NCBI RefSeq assembly: GCF_046097065.1
Contig: NZ_CP175563.1
Span: 2,542,001 to 2,606,000 of the forward strand
DNA from: Syntrophus buswellii
GTDB taxonomy: Bacteria; Desulfobacterota; Syntrophia; Syntrophales; Syntrophaceae
Direction: 5' to 3'
DNA length: 64,000 nucleotides
Program-made: the position numbers and the translations under genes
Notes under the pieces: model-generated
Seen by the model: the letters and a program-made list of their open reading frames with translations, nothing else
Database searches by the model: none
Told to the model about the DNA's origin: nothing
Shown here: positions 61,629 to 64,000 of the stretch, in pieces
Layout: each line of letters begins with the position of its first letter
How positions within the stretch are numbered: the stretch's first letter is position 1

Positions 61629-61847
61629 AATCGGGATATCCGGCCGGCAACAAGACGGAGAGCCTGTCGGAAAAAGTCAGGAGCGTCCCTGCTGAACGAA
61701 CAGCAGCTATCCCGGGGGCATTCCGGCTCTGGAACCGCAAACAACCACAGAGAGATCGGCCTGGCCTCCGGAAAATCGTTGCTATCCAGGCAGGCAGCCC
61801 TGAAGCATCTTCCCACCTGCAGACATGAACAAAGAATAAGAGGCCCC

Positions 61848-64000
61848 ATGATCATTTTCAGGACATTGAACCACTGGATCGGCAGATTTCGTTCGTTTTC
61901 CCGGAGCACACGGATAGGCATCGGATGTTCACCCGAAAGGGTCTCCGGACCGGCCCTTATTTTCTTTCCCTTCGACCCCGCTGTGCTTTGCTGCGGCCTG
62001 GCCGGAATCCTCATGATCAAGGGGGCCTCCGAACCGTCCGAGACTGTTGAAACGGCACTTCGGCACATTGAAGAGGGGATTCCCTTCTTGAAACAAAAGA
62101 ACATCGTGGGGATTCTTTCCGGAGCGACCCCGGTGGATTCATACCTCAGCGGAGTATCCCTTCTGGAAGGGCTGTCCAATTCCCTGCAGGAGCTCAAGCG
62201 TGAAGCGGCCGTGGAGCATCTTTTCTTTTCCCGGCAAAAAGCGGCCGGGTTGTATGAACAGGTCTCTTCCCTCCGAAATTTTCTTTCCGCAGAGGAACAC
62301 CAGTTGGAACATTCCGCAGGCTCCTTCAGGACACACGATCTGGAAATCATCAACGGCCGCCTGGGAGTTCTGAAAGACTTCATCTGGATACTGGAAAAGG
62401 ACATCCTGGGGAACCTCGGACGGATCGCCGCTCTTTCGGGCGACGGGGTGTCGCGGGAAGCCTTTCATAAATACCGGAAGCTCAACGGCCTCCTGAATTG
62501 CCTCGACCGCCTGGAAGTCCGAGGACGTGACTCCGCAGGCATCCAGATCTCCTTCACCCTGGGCGACGAAGAGGCCTTTGACAGGGCCATGACCGATCTC
62601 CGGGAAAACTCCCTGTACAACGATTTTCTCCGCCGCAGCCAGCCGGGCGATCTGCTCAACGGATCGATCGGGATTTCTCTTGAGCAGGAAAAGAGCGGCC
62701 GGAAAAAAGCCACCGTTGCGTTTACCTACAAAACTTCGTCCATTATCGGGGAACTGGGCCGCAACGTCCGGGAGCTGAGGGAAGCCATCGCCGGAGATCC
62801 CCTGTTTGCCGTCTTTGCCCGTCTTCCCGCCGGTTTTGAAACGGCCTTTGCCCACACCCGCTGGGCTTCCGTGGGCTCCATCACCGATGACAACTGTCAT
62901 CCCGTAAACAATTACACCCTGACGACCAATAAGACTCGCGGCGGCACGGAATGGCCAATCCAGGAGAAAACCTACCCCTCCTACGGAACAGGGAACTGGT
63001 TTATCTCGGTGGTCCTCAACGGCGACATAGACAATTACGCGGCTCTCCGCGCCGCCCTGGAGGCCGGACGGGAGGTCATCCCCCGTGAAGTCACCACCGA
63101 CACCAAGATTATTCCCCTGCAGATCGAGAAACACCTCCTGGAAGGCCACGATCTCCAGGAGGCCTTCCGCCGGGCCGTCTGTGATTTCGAAGGCTCTCAC
63201 GCCATCGCCATGGTCAGCAATCTCGCCCCTGAAAAGGTGTTTCTGGCCCTGAAAGGCAGCGGCCAGACCATCTACGTCGGCCTCGCGCCGGATTCGTATA
63301 TCTTTGCATCGGAATTGTACGGAATCGTGGAGGGTGCATCCCGGTTCGTAAAAATGGATGGAGAAAGGACCTCGGGAAATTCAGGCGGACAGGGTTCCGG
63401 ACAGATTTTTGTCCTCGACCAGAGGGGCCAGGGGGCCCTTTCGGGAATTTCTGCCTTCTTTTACGACGGCACCCCCTTTCCCCTGACCGATCAAAACGTG
63501 CAGACGGCGGAAATCACCACCCGTGACATCGACAGGGGAATCTATCCCCACTATTTTCTGAAGGAAATTACCGAATCCGCTCTTTCCGTCAAGAAAACAC
63601 TGCGGGGCAGGTACCGGATATCCGGGGGGAAGAACGGAGACAAGCAGGTCGTCTTCAACCTCGGTCCCGATGTCCTTCCGGCACGGTTGAAAGAGGCGTT
63701 ACGGAATGGCACCATCCGACGCATCCTTGTGATCGGTCACGGCACGGCGGCCGTTGCCGGTTCCGCCGTTGCCGATGCCATGCAGCGGTATCTGCAGGGC
63801 GCGCCTCTGACCGTGGAGGCCAGGATCGCCTCGGAACTCAGCGGCTTCTGTCTCCAGGATGATCTCAACGACACCCTTGTGATCCCCATTACCCAGTCCG
63901 GAACAACCACCGACACCAACCGGGCGGTAGCCATGGCGGCAGAGCGCGGAGCCATGGTTCTCGCCATTGTCAACCGCCGTCAATCGGACATCACCTCGAA
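61848..64000 (+). CDS. Oversized GlmS-like glutamine amidotransferase/SIS protein (runs off window)
   Basis: 718 residues are visible; the stop is beyond the window. A class II glutaminase part is recognisable: CCGLAGIL with Cys48/Cys49, RLEVRGRDSAGIQI near residue 222, FAHTRWASVGS at about 336, NWFISVVLNGDIDNYAALRA, TDTKIIPL, and HAIAMVSNLAPEKVFLALKG. A SIS isomerase start follows near 620 (IRRILVIGHGTAAVAG) with VIPITQSGTTTDTNRAVA. Normal GlmS has its Cys as residue 1 after Met and only about 20 residues from it to the RGxDSAG motif; here about 47 residues precede the Cys and about 170 separate the motifs. It resembles long GFAT-like proteins of anaerobes. Whether it makes glucosamine-6-phosphate is not certain. 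Confidence 0.85.
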   Translation, partial: MIIFRTLNHWIGRFRSFSRSTRIGIGCSPERVSGPALIFFPFDPAVLCCGLAGILMIKGASEPSETVETALRHIEEGIPFLKQKNIVGILSGATPVDSYLSGVSLLEGLSNSLQELKREAAVEHLFFSRQKAAGLYEQVSSLRNFLSAEEHQLEHSAGSFRTHDLEIINGRLGVLKDFIWILEKDILGNLGRIAALSGDGVSREAFHKYRKLNGLLNCLDRLEVRGRDSAGIQISFTLGDEEAFDRAMTDLRENSLYNDFLRRSQPGDLLNGSIGISLEQEKSGRKKATVAFTYKTSSIIGELGRNVRELREAIAGDPLFAVFARLPAGFETAFAHTRWASVGSITDDNCHPVNNYTLTTNKTRGGTEWPIQEKTYPSYGTGNWFISVVLNGDIDNYAALRAALEAGREVIPREVTTDTKIIPLQIEKHLLEGHDLQEAFRRAVCDFEGSHAIAMVSNLAPEKVFLALKGSGQTIYVGLAPDSYIFASELYGIVEGASRFVKMDGERTSGNSGGQGSGQIFVLDQRGQGALSGISAFFYDGTPFPLTDQNVQTAEITTRDIDRGIYPHYFLKEITESALSVKKTLRGRYRISGGKNGDKQVVFNLGPDVLPARLKEALRNGTIRRILVIGHGTAAVAGSAVADAMQRYLQGAPLTVEARIASELSGFCLQDDLNDTLVIPITQSGTTTDTNRAVAMAAERGAMVLAIVNRRQSDITS

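Overview
The window looks like one contiguous stretch of a GC-rich Gram-negative anaerobe, most likely a Desulfobacterota member of the Syntrophus/Smithella kind. This is an inference from gene content: an ADP-forming acyl-CoA synthetase, a giant 2-hydroxyacyl-CoA dehydratase activase, a pyruvoyl arginine decarboxylase, LolA and PEP-CTERM signals, and many PAS kinases. No rRNA is present to settle it.

Layout. (1) 0-6.2 kb: a tryptophan operon read leftwards (leader peptide with three Trp codons, attenuator, RAM-domain/TrpD fusion, trpC, start of trpF), then an envelope META-domain protein, a methyltransferase and a radical SAM protein. (2) 6.37-13.83 kb: an AT-rich integrative element of about 7.4 kb in a tRNA-Leu(CAG) gene, bounded by a 55-bp direct repeat. 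It carries a MerR-like regulator, an excisionase-like protein, a possible replication protein next to iteron-like repeats, a large inverted repeat, a TIR-domain protein, a PEP-CTERM protein, a serine recombinase and a tyrosine integrase. (3) 14.0-17.2 kb: chromosomal ribF and acyl-CoA synthetase. (4) 17.45-about 24 kb: a decayed integron. The integrase gene has lost its start codon and its catalytic core. Two convincing attC sites follow; the second closes a 2.35-kb cassette holding a whole type II restriction-modification system (Vsr, C5 methylase, Eco29kI-like GIY-YIG nuclease). Further cassette-like genes follow: a methyltransferase, its truncated duplicate, a secreted protein and tag. (5) 24-33.3 kb: mixed accessory genes (SEC-C protein, broken toxin-antitoxin remnant, BON-MscS channel, DUF2254 protein, PAP2 phosphatase, baeRF-type release-factor homologue, endonuclease V). 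(6) 33.3-47.2 kb: NarL-type two-component pair, NlpC/P60 hydrolase, PdaD, the 1446-residue activase, a truncated hybrid kinase, a retropepsin-like protease, an M24 peptidase, a response regulator and two small membrane proteins. (7) 47.3-56.9 kb: a leftward glycogen cluster (lolA, debranching enzyme, PAS kinase, and a GT3 synthase/GT35 phosphorylase fusion). (8) 57-64 kb: DnaA-box-like cluster, ilvE, comM, moaC, a PH-like membrane protein, a Fis-type protein and the first 2.15 kb of an oversized GlmS-like amidotransferase that runs off the window.

Working together: the trp genes form one attenuated unit; the glycogen genes pair synthesis, phosphorolysis and debranching; the two mobile regions supply DNA modification, restriction and probable defence functions. 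Start sites were chosen by ribosome-binding sites where these were visible. Family assignments rest on motif recognition only, with no database search.
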